Source of the DNA: Nitrospira sp.
GTDB lineage: Bacteria; Nitrospirota; Nitrospiria; Nitrospirales; Nitrospiraceae
Length of the DNA: 64,000 nucleotides
Direction of reading: 5' to 3'
Assembly (NCBI GenBank): GCA_035968315.1
Contig: JAVYIN010000008.1
Span: 62,001-126,000 of the forward strand
A program made the translations under genes and the position numbers. Below, one piece after another: positions 19,005 through 28,186 of the stretch (positions are counted from its first letter, which is position 1; each line of letters opens with the position of its first letter). The notes beneath the pieces are model-generated. The model ran no database searches, was not told where the DNA came from, and saw only the letters and a list, made by a program, of their open reading frames with translations.

Positions 19005-20501
19005 ATGAATTTTGAATTGAACATGTCGCTGTCGGATCTCCTGCTCCTTCTGCCGGAGATTGTGCTGACCATTTGGCTCTGCCTTGTCTTGATTGCCGAT
19101 TTCGCATTCCCGCGCATGCCCAAGGAGCAGCTGGCCTATTTCAGCATCGCCGGCCTCGTGGCGACCCTCGCCTGTCTCGCCTGGCTTGATATCAGCCATA
19201 CCACCGGGGCCCTCTTCGGCAACATGTATGTCCTCGACCGGATGGCCCTGTTCTTCAAGATGTTTATCGTTGGGGCGAGCATCCTCGTCATACTCGCGTC
19301 CATCGAATACGTCCAGAAATTCGCCTTCTTCCGCGGTGAGTATTACTTCCTGGTGGTCATGTCCGCCCTCGGCATGATGTTCATGGCCTCCGCCAACGAT
19401 CTGCTGTCGCTCTTTGTCACGCTGGAATTCTCCACCTTCGGATTCTATGTCCTCGTGGCCTACCTTCGCGACGATGTGGCCTCCAACGAAGCCGGGCTTA
19501 AATTCTTCATCCTCGGAGTATTTGCCGCGGGATTGCTGGCCTATGGCATCAGCCTGGTGTACGGAGAAACGGGCAAACTCGTATTTTCCGATATGACCTC
19601 TGCCCAGGCTACCCCGGGCCTGATCATCGGCTTCCTGCTGATCTTTGCCGCGCTTGGATTTAAGATCGGCGCGGTGCCCTTTCACTCCTGGATTCCCGAC
19701 ACCTATCACGGATCGCCCACGCCCGTGACCGCGTTCCTCTCCATCGCTCCCAAAGGCGCGGCCTTTGCCATTCTCCTGCGCATGTTCTTTGTCGCGCTGG
19801 CGTCATTTAAGCCCATGTGGGTCCTGTTGCTCGCGGCCACCTCGATCCTCTCGATGACCTATGCCAATATCGTGGCCATCGCGCAAAAGAACATCAAACG
19901 CCTCCTGGCCTACTCCGGCATCGCGCAAATCGGGAATGTGCTCATCGGACTGGCTGCCGGAACCAAGATGAGCAACGACGCGATTCTGTTTTACCTGCTG
20001 ACCTATCTCTTCGCGAATATCGGCGCATTCGCTGTCATCATTGCGGTCAGCCATGCTATCGGCAGCGAAGAAATCGACGATTACAGTGGCCTGAATCGCC
20101 GGTCGCCGTTTCTGGCGTTTTCCATGCTGCTGTTTCTCCTGTCCTTGGCCGGAGTCCCTCCGCTGGCGGGCTTCATCGGCAAACTCTATATCTTTGTCGC
20201 GGCCATTAAGGAAGGTCTCTATACCCTCATCACCGTCGGTCTGATCAACATTGTCATCTCGATGTACTATTACCTCATCGTGGTCAAGAAAATGTACATC
20301 GCCGAACCGACCAATCCGGCTCCAATCGCGATTTCCACGCCCCTCAAGGTGGTGGTCTATATCAGTCTCGCCGGTACGCTGCTCATCGGGATCTACCCCC
20401 AGCCGTTCATTGACTGGGTCGTGGCCGCCACGATGATGTTTTCCCATTTTGGCGCCCCAGCCTCTACCATGATCCCCCCGGTCTCCCCATTTGGAGGCTA
20501 A
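19005..20501 (+). CDS. nuoN: Complex I antiporter-like subunit NuoN
   Basis: 498 residues, about fourteen transmembrane helices, last gene of the operon. Channel residues are present: Glu in LFVTLEFSTFGFYVLVAYL, Lys in AALGFKIGAVPFHSWIPDTY and Lys in FLSIAPKGAAF. HGSPTPVTAFLSIAPKG is typical of NuoN. Thirty bases separate it from the second nuoM. Confidence 0.96.
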   Translation: MNFELNMSLSDLLLLLPEIVLTIWLCLVLIADFAFPRMPKEQLAYFSIAGLVATLACLAWLDISHTTGALFGNMYVLDRMALFFKMFIVGASILVILASIEYVQKFAFFRGEYYFLVVMSALGMMFMASANDLLSLFVTLEFSTFGFYVLVAYLRDDVASNEAGLKFFILGVFAAGLLAYGISLVYGETGKLVFSDMTSAQATPGLIIGFLLIFAALGFKIGAVPFHSWIPDTYHGSPTPVTAFLSIAPKGAAFAILLRMFFVALASFKPMWVLLLAATSILSMTYANIVAIAQKNIKRLLAYSGIAQIGNVLIGLAAGTKMSNDAILFYLLTYLFANIGAFAVIIAVSHAIGSEEIDDYSGLNRRSPFLAFSMLLFLLSLAGVPPLAGFIGKLYIFVAAIKEGLYTLITVGLINIVISMYYYLIVVKKMYIAEPTNPAPIAISTPLKVVVYISLAGTLLIGIYPQPFIDWVVAATMMFSHFGAPASTMIPPVSPFGG

Positions 20502-20744
20502 CTCGCCTCTGCTCAGATATTAGAAACTCAACCCCCTTGCGGCCCCTCCACAACAGGAGTAGAGTGCGCCTCATTGGTCTCCATAGACATCGACAGGGCG
20601 GTTTGTCCCTTCTATGGACATAGCAACATACGATTATCCGCAGACTTCTACTCGTCCACGAGACGCAGCCTACTTTTTCCATTTCTCTCTCGCTCCAGAC
20701 ACAGCCACCGGTCATCCCCCCTGGAACTATAGGATTGAAGCACT

Positions 20745-22352
20745 GTGACCACCCCGCTTCGACTCCTCCAGCTAGAGGCGAATCAAGACGATGCGGACCG
20801 TATCGTCGCGGCCTTAACCGATGGAGACATTGCCTGCCAGACGGTGCGTGTTGACCAGGCCGACGCCTTTATCAAAGCCTTAAAACGAAAGAAATTCGAC
20901 ATCATCCTCGCCGACTATTCCCTTCCCGGTTTTGACGGCTTCACAGCCCTCAGCCTGGCACGGCAAATCTGCCCTGACATTCCGTTCATTTTCGTGTCCA
21001 CCACGCTCGGGAAAGACCTCGCACTCGACGCGGTTCGTCGTGGGGCCACCGACTACATTCTCAAACAGCGCCTCGGCCGCCTGGTTCCCTCCATCCATCG
21101 GGCGCTGAGGGAATTGGAAGACCGCCTCGAACGCAAACGCGTGGAACAGGCCTTGCGCCAGAGCGAAAAGCAATTGCGGCAAGCGCAGAAATTGGAAGCC
21201 GTCGGCCGATTGGCGGGAGGGCTCGCCCACGACTTCAACAACCTCCTCACCGTCATCATGGGACATGGCCAGGGACTCCTGGCCGAGATTCCGCCAGACG
21301 ATCCATTGCGCAGCAGGATTGAGGAAATGCAGCAGGCGGGAGATCGGGCTGCGACCCTGATCCGTCAACTCCTGACCTTCAGCCGACAGCAGCCATCGAA
21401 GCCGAAGGTGCTCGCCCTGAATCCCCTCATCACCAATTTTGAAACCATGATGCGCCGCTTGATCGGGGAAGATCTCGAGCTCACTATCGCATTGAGCCCG
21501 CAGGATCTGCAGATCAAAGCGGACCCGGCTCAGATCGAACAGGTCCTCATGAACCTGGTCGTGAACGCGCGCGAGGCCATGCCCAAAGGGGGACAGCTGG
21601 TCATTCATACCTCGCTGGTCGAACTGACACACACGCCCATGTATTATGCGCGCCCCTTCGCCTTAGGGGCCTTTGTGAAACTCAGTGTGGCCGACACGGG
21701 GCGGGGAATGGCCCCCGACGTGCTCTCGCATATGTTTGAGCCGTTCTATACCAGCCGGCGAGACGGCAAAGGCACCGGGCTGGGGCTATCGACCGTGTAT
21801 GGAATTGTCACGCAGAATGGAGGAGGGATTGACGTCACCAGTCAGGTGGGGAAAGGCACCACCTTCGATGTGTATTTCCCCAGCATGCCATCGCGCATTG
21901 TGCACCCGCAGCCGAATGAGCCGTTCAGTTGCTCATTGCGGGGTCATGAAACCATTCTCCTGGTGGAAGACGACCAATCGGTCCGCGAGATGGTTCGTGA
22001 TGGACTGAGAACCCTGGGCTATCGTGTGATTGAATCCCGGAACGGCCTGGAAGCCTGTCTCATCGCATCTCAACAAATCGGAAACATTCACTTGGTCATC
22101 ACTGACGTGGTGATGCCGGGCATGAGCGGCACCGAGCTCGCCCAACACCTTCGGATCTTAAAGCCGGACCTCAAACTGCTCTTCATGTCAGGCTATGCGG
22201 ACGACATCGGCATCGGATCCAGCGACCCCTCCAGCGACTACCTCCAAAAACCCTTTACGCCGGAACTCCTCGGGCAGCGCATCCGGCGACTGGTTGAGCA
22301 CACCGCGAACAGCCAGACACAGCCACCAGCCCACGAACTGGCTCCGCAATAA
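20745..22352 (+). CDS. Hybrid histidine kinase (receiver - kinase - receiver)
   Basis: 535-residue soluble protein. An N-terminal receiver domain (phosphoacceptor D57 in ILADYSLPGFDG, Lys107) is joined by a coiled segment to HisKA with H162 in AGGLAHDFNNLLTV, then HATPase_c (NLVVNAREAMPKGG, DTGRGM, GTGLGLSTVYGIV) and a C-terminal receiver (D454 in VITDVVMPG). The first receiver has EANQDD in place of the usual acidic pair at the strand end. It starts with GTG. No membrane segment or sensory domain is present, so the N-terminal receiver probably provides the input. It follows nuoN after 243 bases but is likely a separate unit. Confidence 0.9.
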   Translation: MTTPLRLLQLEANQDDADRIVAALTDGDIACQTVRVDQADAFIKALKRKKFDIILADYSLPGFDGFTALSLARQICPDIPFIFVSTTLGKDLALDAVRRGATDYILKQRLGRLVPSIHRALRELEDRLERKRVEQALRQSEKQLRQAQKLEAVGRLAGGLAHDFNNLLTVIMGHGQGLLAEIPPDDPLRSRIEEMQQAGDRAATLIRQLLTFSRQQPSKPKVLALNPLITNFETMMRRLIGEDLELTIALSPQDLQIKADPAQIEQVLMNLVVNAREAMPKGGQLVIHTSLVELTHTPMYYARPFALGAFVKLSVADTGRGMAPDVLSHMFEPFYTSRRDGKGTGLGLSTVYGIVTQNGGGIDVTSQVGKGTTFDVYFPSMPSRIVHPQPNEPFSCSLRGHETILLVEDDQSVREMVRDGLRTLGYRVIESRNGLEACLIASQQIGNIHLVITDVVMPGMSGTELAQHLRILKPDLKLLFMSGYADDIGIGSSDPSSDYLQKPFTPELLGQRIRRLVEHTANSQTQPPAHELAPQ

Positions 22353-22375
22353 TCGGTCACGATCGGCATATCGGC

Positions 22376-23323
22376 ATGAGCATCCATCGCCCGTTTTCAT
22401 TCTCCTCAACCATCCTTCGCAGACCCGTCCGGCGCCGCGCGAGCGGAAACAGAGGCCAGCTCGCCATCCGTCTGATCCTGGCCAGCGCTCTTGGATTGCT
22501 AGGCGCCCCTGAGGCCTTTGCACAAGACCTCCAGTGGGAATCCTTCGGCGACGGATTGGCCGTATCCGTCTGGCAACCGAGAGAACGCTGTCCCGACATC
22601 GACTCCCTGCTCGTCGTGGACGCCGATCCGGAGCGCTACCGGTTTTCCGTTCACTACTATGCCCAGGAGGGTTTGGCCCATCCGCCCACCATTGAAGAGT
22701 GGCAGAAACGGACACAGGCCACGGTGCTCTTCAACGCCGGCCTCTTTCGCGAGAACTTCGCGTATCTGGGTCTCTTGTTCAAGGAGGGCCACTCACTGGG
22801 AAGCCGCCGCCATACGACCTGGCAAGGACTCTTTGTCGCAGAACCGGCACAGCCCACGACAGAACCCAACGCCCGCGTCCTCGATCTGGCACGCGATCCC
22901 TTTCAGGAAAGCGCGCCGCCCTATCGCGAAGCGGCCCAATCCCTCATGCTCCTCGATCGGACCGGAACGATTCGGGTCCGGCAGACGGGCAAGCTGGCCT
23001 ATCAAACATTGGTTGCCGAAACCCGCAATGGCCACATACTGGTCTTCAAGAGTGTGGGGTTAGTCAGCCTGCACGGAGTCGGCCAATGTCTTCGTGACGC
23101 GTTTCCGTCCATCCGCACTGCCATGGCCATGGATGGAGGATCGTCTTCCGATCTCCTCGTATCCGATTCCCTCTGGACACAGGGAACGCCTCACCCGCAG
23201 CGAGCCTCCTGGAAGGAATGGTTTGCAGGAACTTCCACCCCGCATATCCCTCTGCCGGCGGTGATCGGCATCAGCCCGAGAAAACCACCGGCCTCGTCAA
23301 CCGGGCAGGCGGGGAAACGCTAG
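22376..23323 (+). CDS. Secreted phosphodiester glycosidase-family (NAGPA-like) protein
   Basis: 315 residues. After a basic N-terminal stretch and a hydrophobic segment ending in AFAQ (signal peptide) comes a domain with the NAGPA/DUF2233 hallmarks: VLFNAGLFRENF near the front and AMAMDGGSSSDLLV towards the end, the latter the family active-site signature. Members of this family act on sugar phosphodiesters or exopolysaccharide. The long basic N-terminal part may mean the true start lies further downstream. The gene converges on the rhodanese gene, overlapping its stop by four bases. Confidence 0.8.
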   Translation: MSIHRPFSFSSTILRRPVRRRASGNRGQLAIRLILASALGLLGAPEAFAQDLQWESFGDGLAVSVWQPRERCPDIDSLLVVDADPERYRFSVHYYAQEGLAHPPTIEEWQKRTQATVLFNAGLFRENFAYLGLLFKEGHSLGSRRHTTWQGLFVAEPAQPTTEPNARVLDLARDPFQESAPPYREAAQSLMLLDRTGTIRVRQTGKLAYQTLVAETRNGHILVFKSVGLVSLHGVGQCLRDAFPSIRTAMAMDGGSSSDLLVSDSLWTQGTPHPQRASWKEWFAGTSTPHIPLPAVIGISPRKPPASSTGQAGKR

Positions 23324-23745
23324 CGGTTTGGTTGAGCGACGGGAAATCCTGCCTCTGTCCAGGCATTCATACTGCCGTCGACGTTATACACATGCCGATA
23401 CCCCAAATCCGCCAAGGTCTCGGCGGCAATGTTGCTGCGATGTCCGGACTGGCAATACACCACGATATGATCGTCCAGCTGAACACCCAACTCGCGATGA
23501 CGGCTCTTGATTTCAGGAAAATCGATATTGAAATCCGTCCCGGGAATCATGCCCGCCCGATGCTCGTCTGGAGTCCGAACATCCACGAGAACAAATCCTT
23601 TCTTCTGCGGTGACGGCGCCTTGGCAAGACCCGCCTGCAGCTGCTGGACGGAGAGCAGATAAGAATGATAAGACCACCCCGTTCCAGCCAGCACCAGGCT
23701 GGCCATAAGCGTGATTCCCATGAGCGCCCCTATGAAACGCGTCAT
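23320..23745 (-). CDS. Secreted or membrane-anchored rhodanese-domain protein
   Basis: 141 residues with an N-terminal hydrophobic segment and one rhodanese domain: VLVDVRTPDEHRAGMIPGTDFNID, active-site loop YCQSGHRS with the catalytic Cys, and the end signature NVDGSMNAWTEAGFPV. The ATG at 23745 has AGGAGG five bases upstream; a GTG two codons earlier is less likely. It would handle sulphur transfer or persulphide in the periplasm. The exact substrate is not shown by the sequence. Confidence 0.88.
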   Translation of the reverse strand: MTRFIGALMGITLMASLVLAGTGWSYHSYLLSVQQLQAGLAKAPSPQKKGFVLVDVRTPDEHRAGMIPGTDFNIDFPEIKSRHRELGVQLDDHIVVYCQSGHRSNIAAETLADLGYRHVYNVDGSMNAWTEAGFPVAQPNR

Positions 23746-23812
23746 TGTCACCTCCTTGTCTCATGACGACTGCAGAGCTTCGTCTACTGCCTCGAAACAT
23801 CCTAAAAAGAGA

Positions 23813-24124
23813 TTGAGCGGCTGGTCAAGAGCAGCAGGGCTCATCGGAGGGCTCCTCCTCGCCGGATGCGCGGATGGGGCCAAGCTCCTGCAAGAATCCG
23901 AGAACGGCGGCGTGATCGTCTACCCATTCAAAGGCGAACAGGGAGCCCTGCTGTCCGCTTCCAGAACAGAAGCCTTCGCGCTGATGAAAGAGAAATGCCA
24001 CGGACCCTACACCATCATCCGCGAAGGAGAAACCAAAGGACGCACACGCATTGCCGGTGCAGTGGAAGGGGCGCAGGAAGCCGTTCGTGAGCGCCGGTGG
24101 GGGATTCAATTCCAATGCCGGTAG
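23813..24124 (+). CDS. Small lipoprotein of unknown function
   Basis: About 103 residues. A short hydrophobic leader ends in the lipobox LLLAGC, so the mature protein should be lipid-anchored at Cys. The mature part (VIVYPFKGEQGALLSASRTEAFALMKEKC...YTIIREGE) is compact with two further Cys. I do not recognise the family. The start is uncertain: I chose a TTG at 23813, which gives a normal lipoprotein leader; the first ATG in frame, at 23711, overlaps the divergent rhodanese gene. Confidence 0.6.
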   Translation: MSGWSRAAGLIGGLLLAGCADGAKLLQESENGGVIVYPFKGEQGALLSASRTEAFALMKEKCHGPYTIIREGETKGRTRIAGAVEGAQEAVRERRWGIQFQCR

Positions 24125-24136
24125 ACGGCACAGGCC

Positions 24137-24709
24137 TTATGTCCTGCCTGGTTGATGCCGCATGAGATCGTCGATGGTCAGGAGGCTCACGACGGTCAAT
24201 CCTTCCGCCTCCACTTTCTTGCGTCCCTCCTGTTCGTGGCGGTCGACAATCACCAGCGCGTGCGTGACATGCAGCCCAGCCCCCCTCGCAGTCGTCACCG
24301 CTTTCAACAGAGACCCACCGCTGGTCAGCACGTCATCGACAATCAACGCACGATCGCCCGGCTTGTACGCCCCCTCGATCAACTTGCCTAACCCGTGATC
24401 TTTGGGCTGTTTCCGCACCACAAATGTCCGCCAATCCCGTGACGGCTGGGCCGCATAGGCATAGTCGGAAATCGTCGTCGCAATGGAAATCGCCCCGATC
24501 TCCAACCCTCCCAGACAATCCAGATCAACGCCCTTGAGCGCATCATACGCTAGCTGCGCCACCAAACGCCTCGCCCGAGGATGAGCCATCAAGGCGCGAC
24601 AGTCCACATAGAACGGGCTCGTGAGTCCGGACGCCAGCTTGAACCCACCTTGGGGATCCCACTTGAATGACTGCGTGTCATGAAATGCTTTCGCCAGTTG
24701 GTCCCGCAC
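24137..24709 (-). CDS. pyrE: Orotate phosphoribosyltransferase
   Basis: 190-residue enzyme of pyrimidine synthesis joining orotate to PRPP to give OMP. The PRPP-binding motif is ALIVDDVLTSGGSLLKAV, preceded by FVVRKQPKDHGLGKLIEG (catalytic Lys/His loop) and the N-terminal KLASGLTSPFYVD. It starts at a GTG with GGGAGG upstream. The gene is the last of the minus-strand run that begins near 33 kb, separated from cbiX by 112 bases. Confidence 0.95.
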   Translation of the reverse strand: MRDQLAKAFHDTQSFKWDPQGGFKLASGLTSPFYVDCRALMAHPRARRLVAQLAYDALKGVDLDCLGGLEIGAISIATTISDYAYAAQPSRDWRTFVVRKQPKDHGLGKLIEGAYKPGDRALIVDDVLTSGGSLLKAVTTARGAGLHVTHALVIVDRHEQEGRKKVEAEGLTVVSLLTIDDLMRHQPGRT

Positions 24710-24821
24710 GGAATCCTCCCTCTCTGTCTACGAAAATGACGGGGCGTATTGTACACGGCCCAGGCCACAGATAGCATCACTCTCGTGAGCGGGCGGTCTT
24801 CAGGAGCCGCGGCAAGGCCAC

Positions 24822-25331
24822 CTAAGAAAAGCGCCGCACCTGTTCCGCCAATGTGCTGGCCACGAGACCGAGATCAAAAGGCCAGGCATACCGCAGTTCA
24901 ACCCCCGGATACTGCGGCCGCAAATGGTCGAGGATTTCTGGGATCTCCACCTCCGAGTGCGACCCGCCCGGCGTGAACATCGTCGTCGTCACAGTAATGT
25001 GCGTCGCCCCTTTCTTGACCAGGGCCTCGACCGACTCTTCCAGCGTCGGGGCACAAAACTCGTTGTACGCGACGGCAAAGAGCACATCTCCCAGGCTGGC
25101 TCGCAACTGAGCCGCCACCGCTTCCAGTCCCGATTGATACGGATCCGTCTCCGGTGTCCTCGGCCACTGGCGGATTTTGGCATCAAGCTCCAGCTCTTCA
25201 GCCGAAGGCGGTTGCTTGGCCGCGCGCCGCTGAGCTTCCAGCCGTTTCAGCTTTGTGACCAATTCCTGCGGACACCCCTTGGGAATCCCGCCGTGCCCGA
25301 CCAGAATCACTCCCTTGATTGCCGTTCCCAT
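24822..25331 (-). CDS. cbiX: CbiX/SirB-family sirohydrochlorin chelatase-like protein
   Basis: 169 residues with the CbiX fold: GVILVGHGG at the N-terminus (metal and tetrapyrrole-binding His), AYNEFCAPTLEESVEAL in the middle and TTMFTPGGSHSEVEIPEIL with the second His. Family members insert cobalt (B12 synthesis) or iron (sirohaem) into sirohydrochlorin. It follows the DUF523/DUF1722 gene by 28 bases and belongs to the minus-strand run downstream of the B12-type light regulator, which favours a link to cobalamin. Confidence 0.82.
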   Translation of the reverse strand: MGTAIKGVILVGHGGIPKGCPQELVTKLKRLEAQRRAAKQPPSAEELELDAKIRQWPRTPETDPYQSGLEAVAAQLRASLGDVLFAVAYNEFCAPTLEESVEALVKKGATHITVTTTMFTPGGSHSEVEIPEILDHLRPQYPGVELRYAWPFDLGLVASTLAEQVRRFS

Positions 25332-25359
25332 CTTGTCTCTCCCTTTCCCCTATCTTCAG

Positions 25360-26313
25360 TTACACATGATTGCGCAACATGAGTTCTTTCGGATGCGGAT
25401 TCAGATACACCTGGTCGCGAATGTAGTGCACCTCGAAGAGGTGGACGTAATGCTTGATCAGCGTGAGGGGCACAATGAGCGGCGTCAACCCTTGATGGTA
25501 GTCTCCGATCACACCCAGCAGTTCCGCCTTGTCCCGCGCGGCAAGGTGGTCTTTGAAATATCCGAGGATGTGCTGTAACACATTCACATGTTTCCGCACC
25601 GTCGCCCTCATGGCCAACGCTTTCATGAAGAGGTCGCCATACCGGTGGGCAAGCTCTTTGGGCCGGTGCCGTTCCGCCTGGCCGACCAGCCGCCCGAGGG
25701 CCTGGTAATGCTGCGGACTATGGGCCATGAGCAGATACTTATGAATCGTGTGGAACCGGACCACCGCCTGCCTCGTCACACCGTTCTGAAGCAGATCCTG
25801 GTACCGGCGGTAACAAAATACGCGCTCGATAAAATTCTCCCTGAGCGGCGCATCACAGAGCCGCCCTTCCTCCTCGACAGGAATCAGCGGGAACTGTTCG
25901 ACAAAGGCCCGCGCGAAGATGCCGGATCCGTTTCGGCTCGGCATCCCCTGTTCGGTATAGACGCGAACCCGCTCGACGCCGCAGCTTGGCGACCCCCTCT
26001 TAAACACATACCCAGAGAGGTCCAGATCCCCAAGCGCCTCAAGGCGCTTCGCGGTCATCCTCTCCAACACCCGAGTATGATCCTTCCCGCTGGTGATGGT
26101 CAGGAGCCGGGGATGAGCAGGATCGCCGACCAGCCGCATCGCTTCCCGCGGAGTGCCCAGTCCGGCCTCGACTTCCGGACAGACCGGAACCCACTCCACA
26201 TAGGGGCCCAAGACATCGGTCAGAAAGTTGTCGCGCTTGTGGCCCCCGTCAAACCGGACTTCGTCTCCGAGAAGACAGCGGCTGATCCCGAGACGGAGCG
26301 GTGCGGTTGTCAT
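25360..26313 (-). CDS. DUF523-DUF1722 fusion protein (YbgA-like, photolyase partner)
   Basis: 317 residues. The N-terminal DUF523 part has ISRCLLGDEVRFDGGHKRD, VPVCPEVEAGLGTPREAM and FKRGSPSCG with conserved Cys; the C-terminal DUF1722 (YbgA) part has VRFHTIHKYLLMAHSP and HVNVLQHILGYFKDHL. The start at 26313 overlaps the photolyase stop in an ATGA arrangement, showing translational coupling. In other bacteria this family is a frequent photolyase neighbour; its biochemical role is not known to me. Confidence 0.88.
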   Translation of the reverse strand: MTTAPLRLGISRCLLGDEVRFDGGHKRDNFLTDVLGPYVEWVPVCPEVEAGLGTPREAMRLVGDPAHPRLLTITSGKDHTRVLERMTAKRLEALGDLDLSGYVFKRGSPSCGVERVRVYTEQGMPSRNGSGIFARAFVEQFPLIPVEEEGRLCDAPLRENFIERVFCYRRYQDLLQNGVTRQAVVRFHTIHKYLLMAHSPQHYQALGRLVGQAERHRPKELAHRYGDLFMKALAMRATVRKHVNVLQHILGYFKDHLAARDKAELLGVIGDYHQGLTPLIVPLTLIKHYVHLFEVHYIRDQVYLNPHPKELMLRNHV

Positions 26314-27755
26314 GATCCTACCCGTTGTGTGCCCATCTTCAAATATTCCTCGCGTGCCCGGCGATGATCCACGATGGGTGCAGGATACTCGCCCCCGATC
26401 CGACAACCGACACGTCCCTGCTCGCTCGCTGGCATCAGATGCGGCTCATGAATCCACTTATTCGACAGCAAAGCCAACTCCGGCACATAGAGACGAATAT
26501 ACTGTCCTTCTGCATCGAATTTCTTGCTTTGGAGCACCGGGTTGAAAATGCGGTACCCGCGCATCGCATCCGTGCCGGTCGAGGCGCACCATTGCCAATT
26601 GCCGTTATTCGCAGCGACATCCGCGTCCAGCAAATGCTGCATGAAATACCGCTCGCCACTCTGCCAGTCGATCCGCAGATCCTTGATCAGAAACGAGGCT
26701 GTAATCATCCGTACACGGTTGTGCATCCATCCCGTCTGATTCAGCTGCCGCATGCCGGCATCCACAATCGGATACCCGGTCTTCCCTTCGCACCAGGCCT
26801 GAAACAGGCGGTCCCGTTCCGGACCCGGTTCCCGCGACAGGGGGACTGCCACGGGACGGAACGGACCCTCAACGACACGGGGAAAGGCCGAGAGCACCTG
26901 CTGAAAAAACTCTCGCCACACCAGTTCATCGATCCAGATCAGGACATCCGCCCTCGATACCCGGCTTCCCTGTGTGAGACCGCCCAAGGCCGTATGGATA
27001 GCCGTGCGGGCCGACAGAGTTCCAAAACGAAAATGAGGGGAAAGTTGTGAGCTCCCGTCGATGCCCGGCAGATTCCTGCCCTGACCATACGTGTGACCCG
27101 GGCCACGGAGAAACCGTTGCAACCGCTTCCGGGCCTGCCCCTCTCCCGGCTCAATCCAGGGCACCACGTGGTCGTACCCTAATTCACCCGCCGATGGAAG
27201 GGGAGAAGAGGCAGGGAGCTCTGGATTCTTTGAAGCCGTGATGGCCCTGGGAATCGGGAGGGGCGAGGGTTTCGCCGCCTGCCACTTGGCCCACCAGCGG
27301 GTGCGATAGGCGCTGTATCGTTGCATCGGTTCGCCGGTCACGCCTCGGACTTCTTCCGCCTCAAACACAACATGGTCTTTGAATGTGCGGACGACCACGC
27401 CGATCTGTGCCAATCGGTGCTGAAGGGCCCGGTCCCGCGCAATCGCCCCCGGTTCATAGTCACGGTTCCAATAGACGACATCGGCCTTCCATTCGCGGGC
27501 CGCTTGAACGACTTCTTCCACCGGATCGCCCCGACGCCATCGCAGCGTGAGGCCCAGACCGGCCAACGATGCCGACAGGTCCCGGAGACATCCCAGCATG
27601 AAATTCACGCAGGCGGCCCCGAAGACAAGCGGCTGCAAGAGAAGTTCATCAAAGACAAAGAGCGGAATAACTTCTCCACAGGCCTCGCAGGCGGCCGTCA
27701 AAGCCGGCTGATCGTGCACTCGAAGATCGCGTCTGAACCAAACAAGGCCGCGCAT
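26310..27755 (-). CDS. phr: Deoxyribodipyrimidine photolyase (class I cryptochrome/photolyase family)
   Basis: 481-residue flavoprotein that repairs UV-induced pyrimidine dimers using blue light. The antenna domain starts LVWFRRDLRVHDQPAL; the FAD domain shows GQGRNLPGIDG..SQLSPHFRFG, WREFFQQVL, GYPIVDAGMRQLNQTGWMHNR and NNGNWQWCASTGTDA. The ATG at 27755 overlaps the stop of the upstream membrane-protein gene (TGATG), so they are coupled; the longer open frame continuing upstream lies in another gene. It sits in the run controlled, by inference, by the CarH-like regulator. Confidence 0.95.
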   Translation of the reverse strand: MRGLVWFRRDLRVHDQPALTAACEACGEVIPLFVFDELLLQPLVFGAACVNFMLGCLRDLSASLAGLGLTLRWRRGDPVEEVVQAAREWKADVVYWNRDYEPGAIARDRALQHRLAQIGVVVRTFKDHVVFEAEEVRGVTGEPMQRYSAYRTRWWAKWQAAKPSPLPIPRAITASKNPELPASSPLPSAGELGYDHVVPWIEPGEGQARKRLQRFLRGPGHTYGQGRNLPGIDGSSQLSPHFRFGTLSARTAIHTALGGLTQGSRVSRADVLIWIDELVWREFFQQVLSAFPRVVEGPFRPVAVPLSREPGPERDRLFQAWCEGKTGYPIVDAGMRQLNQTGWMHNRVRMITASFLIKDLRIDWQSGERYFMQHLLDADVAANNGNWQWCASTGTDAMRGYRIFNPVLQSKKFDAEGQYIRLYVPELALLSNKWIHEPHLMPASEQGRVGCRIGGEYPAPIVDHRRAREEYLKMGTQRVGS

Positions 27756-28177
27756 CAGAACAGCTCCTGCGATGCCGGGTTCGGCTTGTGAACGGACCGG
27801 GGCGCATCGGCAAACAGGGATCGCCGCCAGATGAGGTACAGGGCAAACAGGAGAGTCGTGGCCATGAATCCTGACCGGACCATATGAAATCCAAATGCCA
27901 CCTGATTCATCGCCTCGCTCACGATTCCGAACCCGGCATAGGCCAGACTCAACCCCCATGCCCAGGGCCGCAACCAAAGAAACCCGTAGCCGATCAACAG
28001 ATGCACGGCGGGAGAGTGAAGTTTGACCAGGAACGAGACGGACCCTGCCACTGTCGTCCCGAACAGCTTGAGCGCATAGGCGGGAAACAGCACGATGACG
28101 ATCAGATCCACGGTGCCGACGAACAGGAACAATCCGCCAAGCAGTTGGATATCCACGCCCGCCAGTCTTGCTCGCAT
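27755..28177 (-). CDS. Membrane protein coupled to photolyase
   Basis: 140 residues with about four transmembrane helices and a polar tail. AGGAGG precedes the ATG. The stop overlaps the photolyase start (TGATG) and nine bases separate it from the upstream TPR-like gene. I do not recognise the family; its fixed place next to photolyase suggests a part in the same light or UV response. Confidence 0.7.
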   Translation of the reverse strand: MRARLAGVDIQLLGGLFLFVGTVDLIVIVLFPAYALKLFGTTVAGSVSFLVKLHSPAVHLLIGYGFLWLRPWAWGLSLAYAGFGIVSEAMNQVAFGFHMVRSGFMATTLLFALYLIWRRSLFADAPRSVHKPNPASQELF

Positions 28178-28186
28178 CTTCGCCTC

